Of a DNA stretch of 41,142 bases, positions 26,711 to 35,356 are shown piece after piece. A program made the position numbers and the translations under genes. The stretch is from contig JAJRPS010000009.1 in assembly GCA_024280635.1 (NCBI GenBank), positions 1 through 41,142 of the forward strand, given 5' to 3'. Below the pieces are notes generated by a model. That model had not been told where the DNA came from. It was given only the letters and a program-made list of their open reading frames with translations, and searched no databases. The first letter of the stretch is position 1, and each line of letters opens with the position of its first letter. The stretch comes from Bacteroidota bacterium (GTDB lineage Bacteria; Bacteroidota; Bacteroidia; Flavobacteriales; Flavobacteriaceae).

Positions 26711-29410
26711 TTATAAATCATACTTCAAACTCAAAACTACATAACGGGGTTGAATAAAATATTCGCTCGTGCTTGTAAAGGTAGTGCTGGAGTTGTTTTG
26801 GTTTAACGACTTGGTGTTTAAAATATTGGTTACCCCAACTTTATATTCCCATTTACTATCTTCTTTTTGATACAATAAACTAGCATCTAAAAAGCTATAG
26901 TTGTTAATGGTTTTTTCTTCGGTTTTGTAATTATTGTAGGTGTAATCGGCTTTAAAAACAAATCCTTTTAAAAAGTATGCATCTACGTTTATAAACGGAC
27001 TGTGAGTAAAGTATTTGGTTGATATGTTGCCTTGTGTATAGTCGTTAATTTGTAAATTATAACCCACCTCTACATTAGGTGCTTTTTTATAATTGGTACT
27101 CAACTTGGTTTTATAGCTTTGTGAAAAAGATTCGCTCACACTGCGTTGGTTATTGATTAACTGGTTGAATTTTGATAAAGAAAAATTACCACCCAAAGAA
27201 GCTTTTAGCTTTCCAAACCTACGCTCAAAACGACCATTTACAGACAATACTTCATCAGCAAAATTAGAGTTGAATGATGTTGCAGCATTAAAAACCCCAT
27301 TAAAAACCGATTGATTTCTAATTTGATCAATCTGTTTGCTGTAATTTATAAAGGCAAATACGTTGGTGTAGTTAAACATGTTGAAACTAAAATAACTCAA
27401 ATTTAAATTGTGTGACAGTGAATTTTCTAAATTTCTATTTCCGGCATATAACGCGTTGTAACTGTTTAAAACACTACCTGCAGCTAGTTTATTAATATCG
27501 GTAAAATTAGTTTGCATCTTGTAATTAAAATTTAAGTTTTCACTTTTTTTCAATTGTATGCGGGTATTAAAATCAGGCAATACTCTAAAAAAATTGTCGG
27601 AAACTTCAGTGTTTAATTGTGTGTTTTTAGTGCTGTAATTATGGATGGATACCCCTGGTGTAAAAGTAAACTTACCTACTTTTAATCGGTAATGTGCCCC
27701 TAAATATGTATCGTTAAAGTGATATGTAACATCATTATTAATATTAATCAAGGCGTTATTGAGCTCAGTATTGTTTCCGTTATCTAAAATTTGATAAATT
27801 TGGGAGTTAAACTGTTGATTGCTCAGTAAACTACCTATGGTAAAATTCAAATTACTTTTAGCATTTAGCACGTACCAATAATCTAGTTTTGCATCTATTT
27901 TATTGGTTTTAATGCGTTTGTTTTGCGCAATATTATAGCTATTTTGATTGGTATCTAAACCCAAAACAGCATCAAAATTAAAAGTACTGGTTTGCGCTAA
28001 TAATGCGTTGTAAAATGGATCTTCATCTTGCCATAAATGTTGTGCAGACAACGCAAAAATATGTTTATCACTTGCAGTGTAGTAGTAATTAAAATTTTGA
28101 TTAATACTAAACGGATTTTGCTCTTGATTTTCATTTACCCTATTGGTAATAGAAGAAAAGAAATTTTGAAATTCGCGTTGTTTGGATATTTTTGCAAACA
28201 CATCATAGTCTAATTGATTGTTACTATTTTGTTTGTAATTTGCACTTAATTTAAATAATCCTAAATCACTTTTTTGATGCGTTGCACTAGTGGTAAATTC
28301 ATCAGGAGGTGTTGGGTTTCCGTTGGTATTCACGTATGCTCGTTCAGTATTTTCTTGTAGGTCGGTTCTGGTACCAGAATAGATAGCAAAACCGCTTAAG
28401 TCTAATTTTTTATTGGGTGCATAACTAAAATTAGCCGCACCAAATTTAGAATCAATTGCTTTTGCTTTATTGTTTTGAAGTGATAAAAACCCCATATCGT
28501 TAGAAGTAACGTTAAAACCTGTGCCACTACTGCTATTCATGTTTTTGAATCCTCCAGTAAAGTTAAAATAATCTCTACGGGTAAAAGGTATTTCGCCAAT
28601 ATTGTTGAGGTCGGTAATAATATTGATGCTGTATTTAGGGCTGTAATAAAACAGTTTAGGATGTGCTAAGTATAGGTCTTTTCCGTTATCATTACCTACG
28701 CCTGCAGTGATTTCTCCAAACCAAAAGTTCTTTTTGCCTTCTTTTAATTTAATGTTAATTGCAATATTATCTTCATTACTGGTTACGCCTCTAAGTTGCC
28801 CAACTTCACTGTGGTTTTTAAGCACTTGTATTTTGTCAATAGCATCTGCAGGAATGTTTTTAGTAGCGAGTTTAGAATCGCCATCAAAAAAATCTTTACC
28901 TTCTACCATTACTTTTTTAACTACTTTACCTTCTACTTCTATTTCTCCGTTGGCATTAATTTCAACACCGGGGAGTTTTTTAAGTACATCTTCTAACTTT
29001 TTTTCACTACCATTTGTAAAGGAGTCGGCATTATAAACAAGAGTATCTCCTTTTATAGTAACGGGCATTTCATAGGTAATTTCTACCGCATCTAGCTGAT
29101 TATCTTCTTTTAAAATAAAGGTTTTGGTAACATTTTTATCTTGAGTGGTAAACGGAATATCCAAAGTTTTCATACCAATATAACTTACTTGTATTTGGTA
29201 GGTGCTATTGGCTTTTAAATCTAGTTTGTAGCGTCCTTTATCATTGGTAATGGCGTAAGAATCTAATGTTTTGGTAGCTTGGTTAATGGCAATTATGTTT
29301 GCCATTTCTAAAGGGTTGCCAATGCTGTCTTTTACAACGCCTTCCATTTTTATTTGACTAAAAGATACGTTTGTAATGCACAAAAGTGCAATGATAAAGA
29401 AATGTTTCAT
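26711..29410 (-). CDS. outer-membrane beta-barrel protein with carboxypeptidase-regulatory-like domain
   Basis: 899 residues with a signal peptide (MKHFFIIALLCITNVSFSQ). Residues about 20-110 form a carboxypeptidase-regulatory-like domain (GVVKDSIGNPLEMANIIAIN), then a plug-like segment (KKLEDVLKKLPGVEINANGEIEVEGKVVKKVMVEGKDFF) and a long TonB-receptor-like barrel ending in a hydrophobic strand (VVLSLKYDL). It belongs to the outer-membrane beta-barrel family common in Bacteroidota; the ligand is unknown. It follows the GLPGLI gene on the same strand, an arrangement seen repeatedly in this phylum. Confidence 0.85.
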   Translation of the reverse strand: MKHFFIIALLCITNVSFSQIKMEGVVKDSIGNPLEMANIIAINQATKTLDSYAITNDKGRYKLDLKANSTYQIQVSYIGMKTLDIPFTTQDKNVTKTFILKEDNQLDAVEITYEMPVTIKGDTLVYNADSFTNGSEKKLEDVLKKLPGVEINANGEIEVEGKVVKKVMVEGKDFFDGDSKLATKNIPADAIDKIQVLKNHSEVGQLRGVTSNEDNIAINIKLKEGKKNFWFGEITAGVGNDNGKDLYLAHPKLFYYSPKYSINIITDLNNIGEIPFTRRDYFNFTGGFKNMNSSSGTGFNVTSNDMGFLSLQNNKAKAIDSKFGAANFSYAPNKKLDLSGFAIYSGTRTDLQENTERAYVNTNGNPTPPDEFTTSATHQKSDLGLFKLSANYKQNSNNQLDYDVFAKISKQREFQNFFSSITNRVNENQEQNPFSINQNFNYYYTASDKHIFALSAQHLWQDEDPFYNALLAQTSTFNFDAVLGLDTNQNSYNIAQNKRIKTNKIDAKLDYWYVLNAKSNLNFTIGSLLSNQQFNSQIYQILDNGNNTELNNALININNDVTYHFNDTYLGAHYRLKVGKFTFTPGVSIHNYSTKNTQLNTEVSDNFFRVLPDFNTRIQLKKSENLNFNYKMQTNFTDINKLAAGSVLNSYNALYAGNRNLENSLSHNLNLSYFSFNMFNYTNVFAFINYSKQIDQIRNQSVFNGVFNAATSFNSNFADEVLSVNGRFERRFGKLKASLGGNFSLSKFNQLINNQRSVSESFSQSYKTKLSTNYKKAPNVEVGYNLQINDYTQGNISTKYFTHSPFINVDAYFLKGFVFKADYTYNNYKTEEKTINNYSFLDASLLYQKEDSKWEYKVGVTNILNTKSLNQNNSSTTFTSTSEYFIQPRYVVLSLKYDL

Positions 29411-29467
29411 ATGAAATGAAGAAAAATTGATTGTTGATTAATGATTGTGGGTTATTGATTTATAATT

Positions 29468-30343
29468 TTAGTGTCTTCCCATACCTGATTTTCTACCTCT
29501 TCCACCGTACATTTCACGCATTTCGTTAATTTTTTTCATCATGATGTCGTTGTATTCTTTTCGGGTTACTTTCTTCCCTTTAGTAGGCGCTTTAATTTCT
29601 TCTTTTTCAGTAGGATTTAGTACAATTTTAGAACATAAAATAGTGGTTCGTCCTTCGTTAATTTCTAAAATCAATCCTGGCAATCCACCATATTCCGAAG
29701 GACCATTACTAACGGGTATTTGCATGGTGTACCAAGCGGTAACTTCAACCTCTTTAGGAATGTCAATCTCACTCATAAAACTTTTTGAAGCCGATGAATC
29801 CTTAGCAGTATCTTTTTTAGTGTTCTTTTTCTTACGCATGTTTTTAAAATCCATTTGATCAATAGGTTTTATTGCGGTAGCTTTCATACACAAGTATTTT
29901 CCTATTTGTTTGGTTTCAGCAGTCATTTTCCATTTCAGTTTTGGGATGCTATCTGAAATTAAAAATTGTTTTCCAAAAAATTCTTTATCCTCTAAAGTTT
30001 GTTGCGTTTTTAAGTTTTTATACTGTTTTCCAGCACTGAAGCTACCCATCATCATCACTCCCATTCCGCTTTTACCAGGTGCAGCTAATTTTTCATCTTC
30101 TTTGTAAGTAGATTCGGTTTTATTAAAGGTTAAGATGTATGTTTTTTCAAGCATCGTTTTCATGCGTTCTGCAATCATCTTTTTTTGCGAATCACTCATT
30201 TTGTTACCACCAAACTTGCTCATGTCCATCGTGGTTTTAGATTGATAAGTGGCTTTGCCTTGAAAGTTTTTTTGCGCAAAAGTACTGGTGAAGGTAATTA
30301 TGGCAATACAAAAAGTGAATACTGTTTTTAAATTTGATTTCAT
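29468..30343 (-). CDS. GLPGLI family protein
   Basis: 291-residue exported protein (signal peptide ending TFTSTFAQ) with the family signature GGLPGLILEI near residue 220. Middle and C-terminal parts are rich in Lys and Met (MRKKKNTKKDTAKD, GRGRKSGMGRH). Family function is unknown; members are typically encoded beside TonB-dependent barrels, as here, and may act with them at the envelope. Confidence 0.88.
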   Translation of the reverse strand: MKSNLKTVFTFCIAIITFTSTFAQKNFQGKATYQSKTTMDMSKFGGNKMSDSQKKMIAERMKTMLEKTYILTFNKTESTYKEDEKLAAPGKSGMGVMMMGSFSAGKQYKNLKTQQTLEDKEFFGKQFLISDSIPKLKWKMTAETKQIGKYLCMKATAIKPIDQMDFKNMRKKKNTKKDTAKDSSASKSFMSEIDIPKEVEVTAWYTMQIPVSNGPSEYGGLPGLILEINEGRTTILCSKIVLNPTEKEEIKAPTKGKKVTRKEYNDIMMKKINEMREMYGGRGRKSGMGRH

Positions 30344-30373
30344 TTTACGTTGTTTTTAAAAATTATTTTAGCG

Positions 30374-30391
30374 CATTTGTGTGCAAATGTA
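30374..30391 (-). promoter_or_regulatory. Promoter of the GLPGLI/barrel operon with overlapping dyad
   Basis: TACATTTG on the minus strand (30384-30391) is a -7 box. It overlaps the inverted repeat CATTTG-tgtg-CAAATG (30374-30389), which would extend towards the transcription start and could be an operator. Confidence 0.45.
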
Positions 30392-30464
30392 TTTTAATAG
30401 GACTGTTTAGGGAATAAAATGTTACATAATAAAATGTTAATTTTTTTAACGAGGAGTTATGCTA

Positions 30465-30511
30465 ATTAAAATTCAAAAGAAATAATTTAATTGTGCATTT
30501 TGAATTTTAAT
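30465..30511. repeat. 14-bp perfect inverted repeat
   Basis: ATTAAAATTCAAAA (30465-30478) is exactly complementary to 30498-30511, with a 19-bp spacer. It lies between two divergent genes, upstream of the exported protein at 30559. No T run follows, so it is not a typical terminator. Confidence 0.7.
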
Positions 30512-30558
30512 GGGTATTGTATTATTGTTTGTATATTTTTCGTACTTTTCACAAACCT

Positions 30559-31332
30559 ATGAAAATACTATCAGCCCTTTTATTTTTAATCAGTTTTGGT
30601 TCTTTTTCGCAAGAAAATTTGTCGGTAACCTTGCAAGATAGTATTCCGTTATCTGCAACTGTTTTTTTAGGGGTAGATGCGTATGAGTCGTATTATTATT
30701 TGAAAGAAAACACATTATTTAAGCAAAATAAAAATCAGACATACAGTTATCAAAATTTAAGTTTAGGAGATATTACACAGGTTGATTTTTTAAATCCCTT
30801 AGCGATTACGGTTTTTTATAAAAATACAAATACTATTATACAGTTGGATAATACCTTAGCAATAATACGTCAAACATCTTTAAATGAAATAGAAAATGTT
30901 CCAACATTTCAATATGTAAATACGTGTAGTAACCATAAATTTTGGCTTTTAAATGAAAATGATTTACAGTTGGAAGTTTATAATTTAAGAAATAATACAA
31001 TAGAAAATACAACACAACCCATTACGGATAAAATATTAGCAATAAAAAGTAATTATAATTATTATTGGATATTAACAGCTACTCAAATTGTGCAATACAA
31101 CAGTTACGGAAGTTTAGTAAATAACTTTAAAATAGAGGGTTATAATGATTTTTGGGTATCAAAGAACGGATTTTTATTGAAGAAAAAAAATGAATTATAC
31201 CGCTATAATTTAAGTGATAAGTTGATGAAAAAAATAATGATTCCAAAAAAAGCAATACAAGATGTTTTTGGAAAAGCAGAAACGGTGTATCTTTACAACA
31301 AAAATAGATTATACATATATACCATAAATTAG
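30559..31332 (+). CDS. exported protein of unknown function
   Basis: 257 residues from the ATG at 30559, which gives a clean signal peptide (MKILSALLFLISFGSFSQ); an upstream ATG at 30517 would spoil it. The mature part is rich in Asn, Tyr and short beta-type strands (YYYLKENTLFKQNKNQTYSYQNLSLGDITQVDF), with repeats of about 40 residues that suggest a propeller-like fold. This is inference. It sits 15 bases before the deoxynucleoside kinase gene. Confidence 0.65.
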   Translation: MKILSALLFLISFGSFSQENLSVTLQDSIPLSATVFLGVDAYESYYYLKENTLFKQNKNQTYSYQNLSLGDITQVDFLNPLAITVFYKNTNTIIQLDNTLAIIRQTSLNEIENVPTFQYVNTCSNHKFWLLNENDLQLEVYNLRNNTIENTTQPITDKILAIKSNYNYYWILTATQIVQYNSYGSLVNNFKIEGYNDFWVSKNGFLLKKKNELYRYNLSDKLMKKIMIPKKAIQDVFGKAETVYLYNKNRLYIYTIN

Positions 31333-31347
31333 AAAAATCAAAAAAAT

Positions 31348-31962
31348 ATGCACGTTGCAATTGCAGGAAACATTGGCGCAGGTAAAACTACATTAACCAA
31401 ATTATTGGCAAAACATTTTAAATGGAACCCTCATTTTGAATCAGTTGATGAAAACCCGTATTTAGATGATTTTTATGGGCAAATGGAGCGTTGGTCATTC
31501 AATTTGCAAGTCTATTTTTTAAACAGTAGGTTTCGTCAAGTTTTGGAACTACGAGAATCGGGTAAAAAAATTATCCAAGACCGTACTATTTATGAAGATG
31601 CGCATATTTTTGCACCTAATTTACATGCAATGGGCTTGATGACCAATAGAGATTATGAAAATTACTCGTCATTATTTGAATTGATGGAAAATTTAGTCAC
31701 TCCACCCGATTTATTAATTTATTTACGTGCAGATATTTCTACCTTAGTAGGGCAAATACACAAACGCGGTAGAGATTATGAAAACTCCATAAGTATTGAT
31801 TATTTGAGTCGATTAAACGAACGTTATGAAGCGTGGATTTCTACTTACACCAAAGGAAAATTACTGGTTATAGATGTTGATAATTTAAACTTTGTAGATA
31901 ACCCAGAAGACTTAGGGTTTATTATCAATAAAATAGACGCCGAAATAAACGGGTTATTTTAG
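31348..31962 (+). CDS. deoxynucleoside kinase
   Basis: Salvage kinase of the dNK/dGK-dAK family, 204 residues. P-loop GNIGAGKTT at residues 7-15, the base-recognition segment ERWSFNLQVYFLNSRF, the DRTIYEDAHIFA motif (usual DRS/DRT) and the lid segment KRGRDYE. It phosphorylates deoxyribonucleosides; which base is preferred cannot be read. Intact and of normal length. Confidence 0.9.
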   Translation: MHVAIAGNIGAGKTTLTKLLAKHFKWNPHFESVDENPYLDDFYGQMERWSFNLQVYFLNSRFRQVLELRESGKKIIQDRTIYEDAHIFAPNLHAMGLMTNRDYENYSSLFELMENLVTPPDLLIYLRADISTLVGQIHKRGRDYENSISIDYLSRLNERYEAWISTYTKGKLLVIDVDNLNFVDNPEDLGFIINKIDAEINGLF

Positions 31963-32004
31963 AATATTTCCAATACCAACATCCTATTTAGAATCATTAT
32001 AAAA

Positions 32005-32067
32005 TACATTTGTAAGATTGAAAAAATGGCAGGTGTCATATTAAAAAAAAAAAAGCACGTATCTTTG
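32005..32067 (+). promoter_or_regulatory. norC control region with degenerate CRP/FNR-type dyad
   Basis: The best -7 box is TATCTTTG (32060-32067). A degenerate dyad, ATGGCA-N2-TGTCAT (32026-32039, five of six arm bases complementary), is centred 31 bp upstream of it. A second possible box, TACATTTG, lies at 32005-32012. The spacing differs by 2-3 bp from the sister promoters, so the dyad is the weakest of the four. Confidence 0.45.
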
Positions 32068-32068
32068 C

Positions 32069-32100
32069 TTATATAAAAGACTTATTAATCTTTTATATAA
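32069..32100 (+). promoter_or_regulatory. 5' leader hairpin of norC
   Basis: TTATATAAAAGA (32069-32080) pairs perfectly with 32089-32100 around loop CTTATTAA. The predicted transcript begins within its left arm. It shares the AAAGA/TCTTT core with the nirS leader and, with one G-U pair, the ric leader. Confidence 0.55.
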
Positions 32101-32124
32101 AAACTAATTAAAAACAAATAACTT

Positions 32125-32562
32125 ATGCTATCAAAAAAACAAGCACGAGCATTCTTTTTAGGTGGAACTTTAGTAACCTTTTTAATTTTTATAGGGCTTA
32201 CTATTTTTTCATTGTCAAAAGATGTGGATCAAACCAACCATGAAAACATTACCGAAGCGGTGGTGCGTGGTAAAGATTTATGGGATCATAACAATTGTAT
32301 GGGATGTCATACTTTGTTAGGAGAAGGAGGCTATTATGCTCCAGAATTGACAAAAGTAATTGACCGTAGAGGGAGACCTTACATTAAGGCGGTATTAATG
32401 AGTAAAGTGCCATGGCAACCAAATGGTCGTAAAATGGTAGCATATGGTTTTACCAATGAACAAGCAGAAGATTTAATTGCTTTTTTTGATTGGATAGATG
32501 ATATTGACTTAAATGGCTTTGATAGAGTAGTATCTCCATTAGCGAAAGATAAAACTAACTAA
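32125..32562 (+). CDS. norC: nitric oxide reductase subunit C (cytochrome c)
   Basis: Membrane-anchored cytochrome c that feeds electrons to NorB in cNor-type NO reductase. 145 residues: an N-terminal membrane anchor (about 10-30), then the single heme site CMGCH at residues 58-62 followed by the NorC hallmark TLLGEGGYYAPELTKV, and a C-terminal segment GRKMVAYGFTNEQAEDLIAFFDWI with a candidate Met ligand. norB starts 13 bases downstream. Complete. Confidence 0.95.
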   Translation: MLSKKQARAFFLGGTLVTFLIFIGLTIFSLSKDVDQTNHENITEAVVRGKDLWDHNNCMGCHTLLGEGGYYAPELTKVIDRRGRPYIKAVLMSKVPWQPNGRKMVAYGFTNEQAEDLIAFFDWIDDIDLNGFDRVVSPLAKDKTN

Positions 32563-32575
32563 AAAAATAAAACAG

Positions 32576-33910
32576 ATGAAATATAAATCACAAAAAGTAG
32601 CCTATTGGTTCTTTGCCCTTTCAATGTTATTATTCGTATTACAATTGGTGTACGGATTTATAATGGGGTTCGCACATGCAGGATTTGATGGCCTACATGA
32701 AATTATACCTTTTAATACCGCAAAAGCAGTTCACCTTAATCTATTAGTAGTTTGGTTACTATCTGGTTTCATGGGAGCAGCATATTATATTATACCAGAA
32801 GAAGCACAACATGAATTGGTGAGTGTTAAATTAGCATATGCACAATTAATAGCACTAGCATTAACAGGTGTTGCAGCAATAATTGGTTTTCATTTAAACA
32901 TATAGGAAGGACGTAAGTTTTTAGAAATACCAAGGTATTTAGACTTTTTTGTTGTTATTGATGTATTAACTTTTTTATACATTATTTTAATGACGTTATA
33001 CAAAGGGAAACGTAGAACAACTACCGCTTTGGTATTGTCTATGGGGCTTTTCTTTGCAGCATTGTTATATTTACCAGGTATGTTACCTTTTGATAGTCAA
33101 GTAACCGATTCTTTTTTCCGTTGGTGGGTAGTTCACTTATGGGTTGAAGGTGTATGGGAATTAATTATGGGTGGTATTTTATCATTCTTATTAATCAAAC
33201 TAACCGGTGTTGATAGAGAAGTTATTGAAAAATGGCTATACGTTATTGTAGGATTAACATTCTTGTCAGGAGTTTTAGGGACAGGGCATCACTACTATTA
33301 TATAGGAGTAAATAAAATTTGGTTAATTGTAGGAGGTATCTTCTCAGCATTAGAGCCTTTAGCATTCTTAGCAATGGCATTATTTGCAGTAAATATGTAT
33401 AGAAAAGGTGAGAAAAAACATCCAAATAAATTAGCATTATACTGGACATTAGGAGCAGCAATAGTTTCTTTTGTAGGGGCAGGTTTATTGGGTTTTGCAC
33501 ATACATTACCACAAACAAACTTATACACACACGGTACTTTAGTAACTGCAATGCACGGGCATTTAGCCTTTTGGGGAGCTTACGCAATGATTGTTTTAGC
33601 AATTATTAGCTATGCGATGCCAAACATGACGGGTCGTAAACTATACGATACAGGTAGAGGACGTATGGCATTTTGGTTTTCTAATGTTGGAATGGTTGGT
33701 ATGACCGTTGCCTTTGGGGTTGCAGGAGTAGCACAAGTATATATGGAGCGTATTATGAAAATTGAGTTTATGAAAGTTCAAGAAATGATGGAAATTCACT
33801 TCTATATATTAATTATTTGTGCAACCTTGTTTACAACGGGTATTTTAATGTATATAGCAGACTTTATCAAGCATGGGCAACCAACGGATGAAGCTTTAAT
33901 AAAAGAATAA
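32576..33910 (+). pseudogene. norB: nitric oxide reductase subunit B, interrupted by one in-frame TAG
   Basis: Large subunit of cNor, reducing 2 NO to N2O in the inner membrane. The frame 32576-33910 (444 codons) encodes a full NorB broken only by TAG at codon 110 (32903-32905). The reading around it, FHLNI-stop-EGRKFLE, calls for Trp (TGG). Upstream His53 is the heme b ligand; downstream are His187, Glu191, His238, His239, His327 and His329, a constant 20 residues below the Pseudomonas aeruginosa numbering (207, 211, 258, 259, 347, 349), so no other indel is present. The ATG at 32990 is only an internal Met. Either recent loss, base error or stop read-through. Confidence 0.93.
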
Positions 33911-33944
33911 TAAAAGAATAATAAAAATAATTTAGATTGTACTA

Positions 33945-33980
33945 AGCCAGCATTTATATAACATACATGCTGGCTTTTTT
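33945..33980 (+). terminator. Terminator of norCB
   Basis: AGCCAGCAT (33945-33953) pairs with ATGCTGGCT (33967-33975), followed by T6. It separates norCB from the pentaheme gene. Just before it, the end of norB and its flank repeat AAAGAATAAT in tandem. Confidence 0.85.
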
Positions 33981-34055
33981 AATATAATTAAATAGACACT
34001 TTAAATTTTTTAATTAAAAAAAGAAGCGTTACTAATAGCATAGAAATATTTAAAA

Positions 34056-35231
34056 ATGAAATTGATTTATCTCTTACTGGCAATAATCATGCTTGCTGCA
34101 TGTTCAAATAATTCTTATTATGACAAAGGAAAAGAGTTTAGTATTGTAGAAGATAGTGTAACCACGCCCTTTAAAGCAGTGAAATTTGAAAAAAATGAAA
34201 GTTGTAAGGAATGTCATCCTATTATATATGATGAGTATACGGAATCAATGCATTATAAAGCTACTGTTTTTAGAGACCCAATTCACAATGCAGTTTGGGA
34301 AGCACATCCAAATTATAAAAATAAAAGCCAATACAAATGTGCGCAATGCCATATCCCCGGAGCAGATAATATTGAGGATTTTATGAATGAAGGAAAACAA
34401 GCAATGCCAGATGAAAATAATTTCACACAAAATGAGGCGGTATCTTGTGCTGTATGTCATAAAATAGCATCTATTGAAAAGCATAGACAGGCAAACAGAA
34501 ATATTTACAGTAATAAAAAAGAAGAATATTACGGTATTAGAGAGCAATTAAGTATAGCGCATCTTACTAATAGTAACAACAAAATGTACTCAAATGGTAA
34601 AATGTGCATGGGATGTCATTCACATAGAGAGAATATAAAAAAATATGTTGTTTGTGTTACTGAAGATACTTCTAAAATTAACTCTTATGAAACGTGTATT
34701 ACGTGTCATATGCCACAAGTTAAAGGACCTTCTTCTACAAATTCAAGTCAGCAAAAGCATTTTTTTCATGGCTTTCCAGGAGCTCATAATAATATTAATA
34801 TGCTAGCTAAGCATGTAACATTTTCTGTAAAAAAAATAGCAAGTAATGAATTTGAATTGCGAATAATAAATAAATCATCACATGATTTGTTTCCACATCC
34901 ATTAAGAAAATCAGTAATTAAAATAAGTATAATACGTAAGGGAAAAGCTGTTTATCAATTTGATGAAATTGAAATGGAGCGAATAATGAAAGATGAAAAT
35001 GGTATTGCAGGCTGCACATTAGCCACAAAAGAAACCTTAAGTAGTATTGTAAAAAGAGAGAGTATTAGTGTGATAACGGAACATTATGATTTAAAAAACG
35101 GAGATGAGTTAGAAGTAGAATATGGATATTATCTAGTCAAAGGAGAAATGTTAAAAACTTTAAATTTGGAAAATAATGATAAAGTTAAAGCGTATAGAAT
35201 GTTTAAAAAAGAATGTTTTTTAATAAAGTAA
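34056..35231 (+). CDS. pentaheme c-type cytochrome lipoprotein
   Basis: 391 residues with a lipoprotein signal (LLLAIIMLAACSNN, lipid Cys16) and five CxxCH heme sites at residues 50-54, 95-99, 131-135, 184-188 and 214-218. Extra histidines (SMHYKAT, HRQANR, HFFHGFPGAH) could be distal ligands. The first two thirds resemble cytochrome c554-like multiheme proteins; residues about 250-391 are heme-free and beta-rich, perhaps an Ig-like domain. It has no clear promoter of its own after the norCB terminator. Placement between nor and nirS suggests electron transfer or reduction of a nitrogen oxide at the outer face of a membrane; this is inference. Confidence 0.85.
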   Translation: MKLIYLLLAIIMLAACSNNSYYDKGKEFSIVEDSVTTPFKAVKFEKNESCKECHPIIYDEYTESMHYKATVFRDPIHNAVWEAHPNYKNKSQYKCAQCHIPGADNIEDFMNEGKQAMPDENNFTQNEAVSCAVCHKIASIEKHRQANRNIYSNKKEEYYGIREQLSIAHLTNSNNKMYSNGKMCMGCHSHRENIKKYVVCVTEDTSKINSYETCITCHMPQVKGPSSTNSSQQKHFFHGFPGAHNNINMLAKHVTFSVKKIASNEFELRIINKSSHDLFPHPLRKSVIKISIIRKGKAVYQFDEIEMERIMKDENGIAGCTLATKETLSSIVKRESISVITEHYDLKNGDELEVEYGYYLVKGEMLKTLNLENNDKVKAYRMFKKECFLIK

Positions 35232-35256
35232 AAAATCACAATTAATTGTTAAAAAC

Positions 35257-35300
35257 ATGATTAATATCATATTTTTTAACCATAACAGATAATATCTTTG
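35257..35300 (+). promoter_or_regulatory. nirS promoter with CRP/FNR-type dyad
   Basis: ATGATTAATATCAT (35257-35270; TGA-N6-TCA) is centred 33 bp upstream of the -7 box TATCTTTG (35293-35300), which corresponds to about -40 from the expected start: the class II activator position. Confidence 0.7.
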
Positions 35301-35313
35301 TAATGTTAACTAA

Positions 35314-35331
35314 AAAGACTATATTGTCTTT
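35314..35331 (+). promoter_or_regulatory. 5' leader hairpin of nirS
   Basis: AAAGAC, loop TATATT, GTCTTT: a perfect 6-bp stem starting 13 bases after the -7 box. Confidence 0.5.
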
Positions 35332-35356
35332 ATTAATAATACAAATACAAATACAA

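Noticed and set aside
32990-33910. The 3' part of norB as a separate gene with its own ATG
   Set aside because: It is in the same frame as the 5' part, separated only by one TAG and 28 sense codons that continue the NorB sequence; the ATG is an internal Met in a membrane helix.
35303-35356. An N-terminal extension of NirS from the ATG at 35303
   Set aside because: The -7 box at 35293-35300 puts transcription start at or after this ATG, it would place the leader hairpin inside the gene, and the lipoprotein signal begins at 35357.
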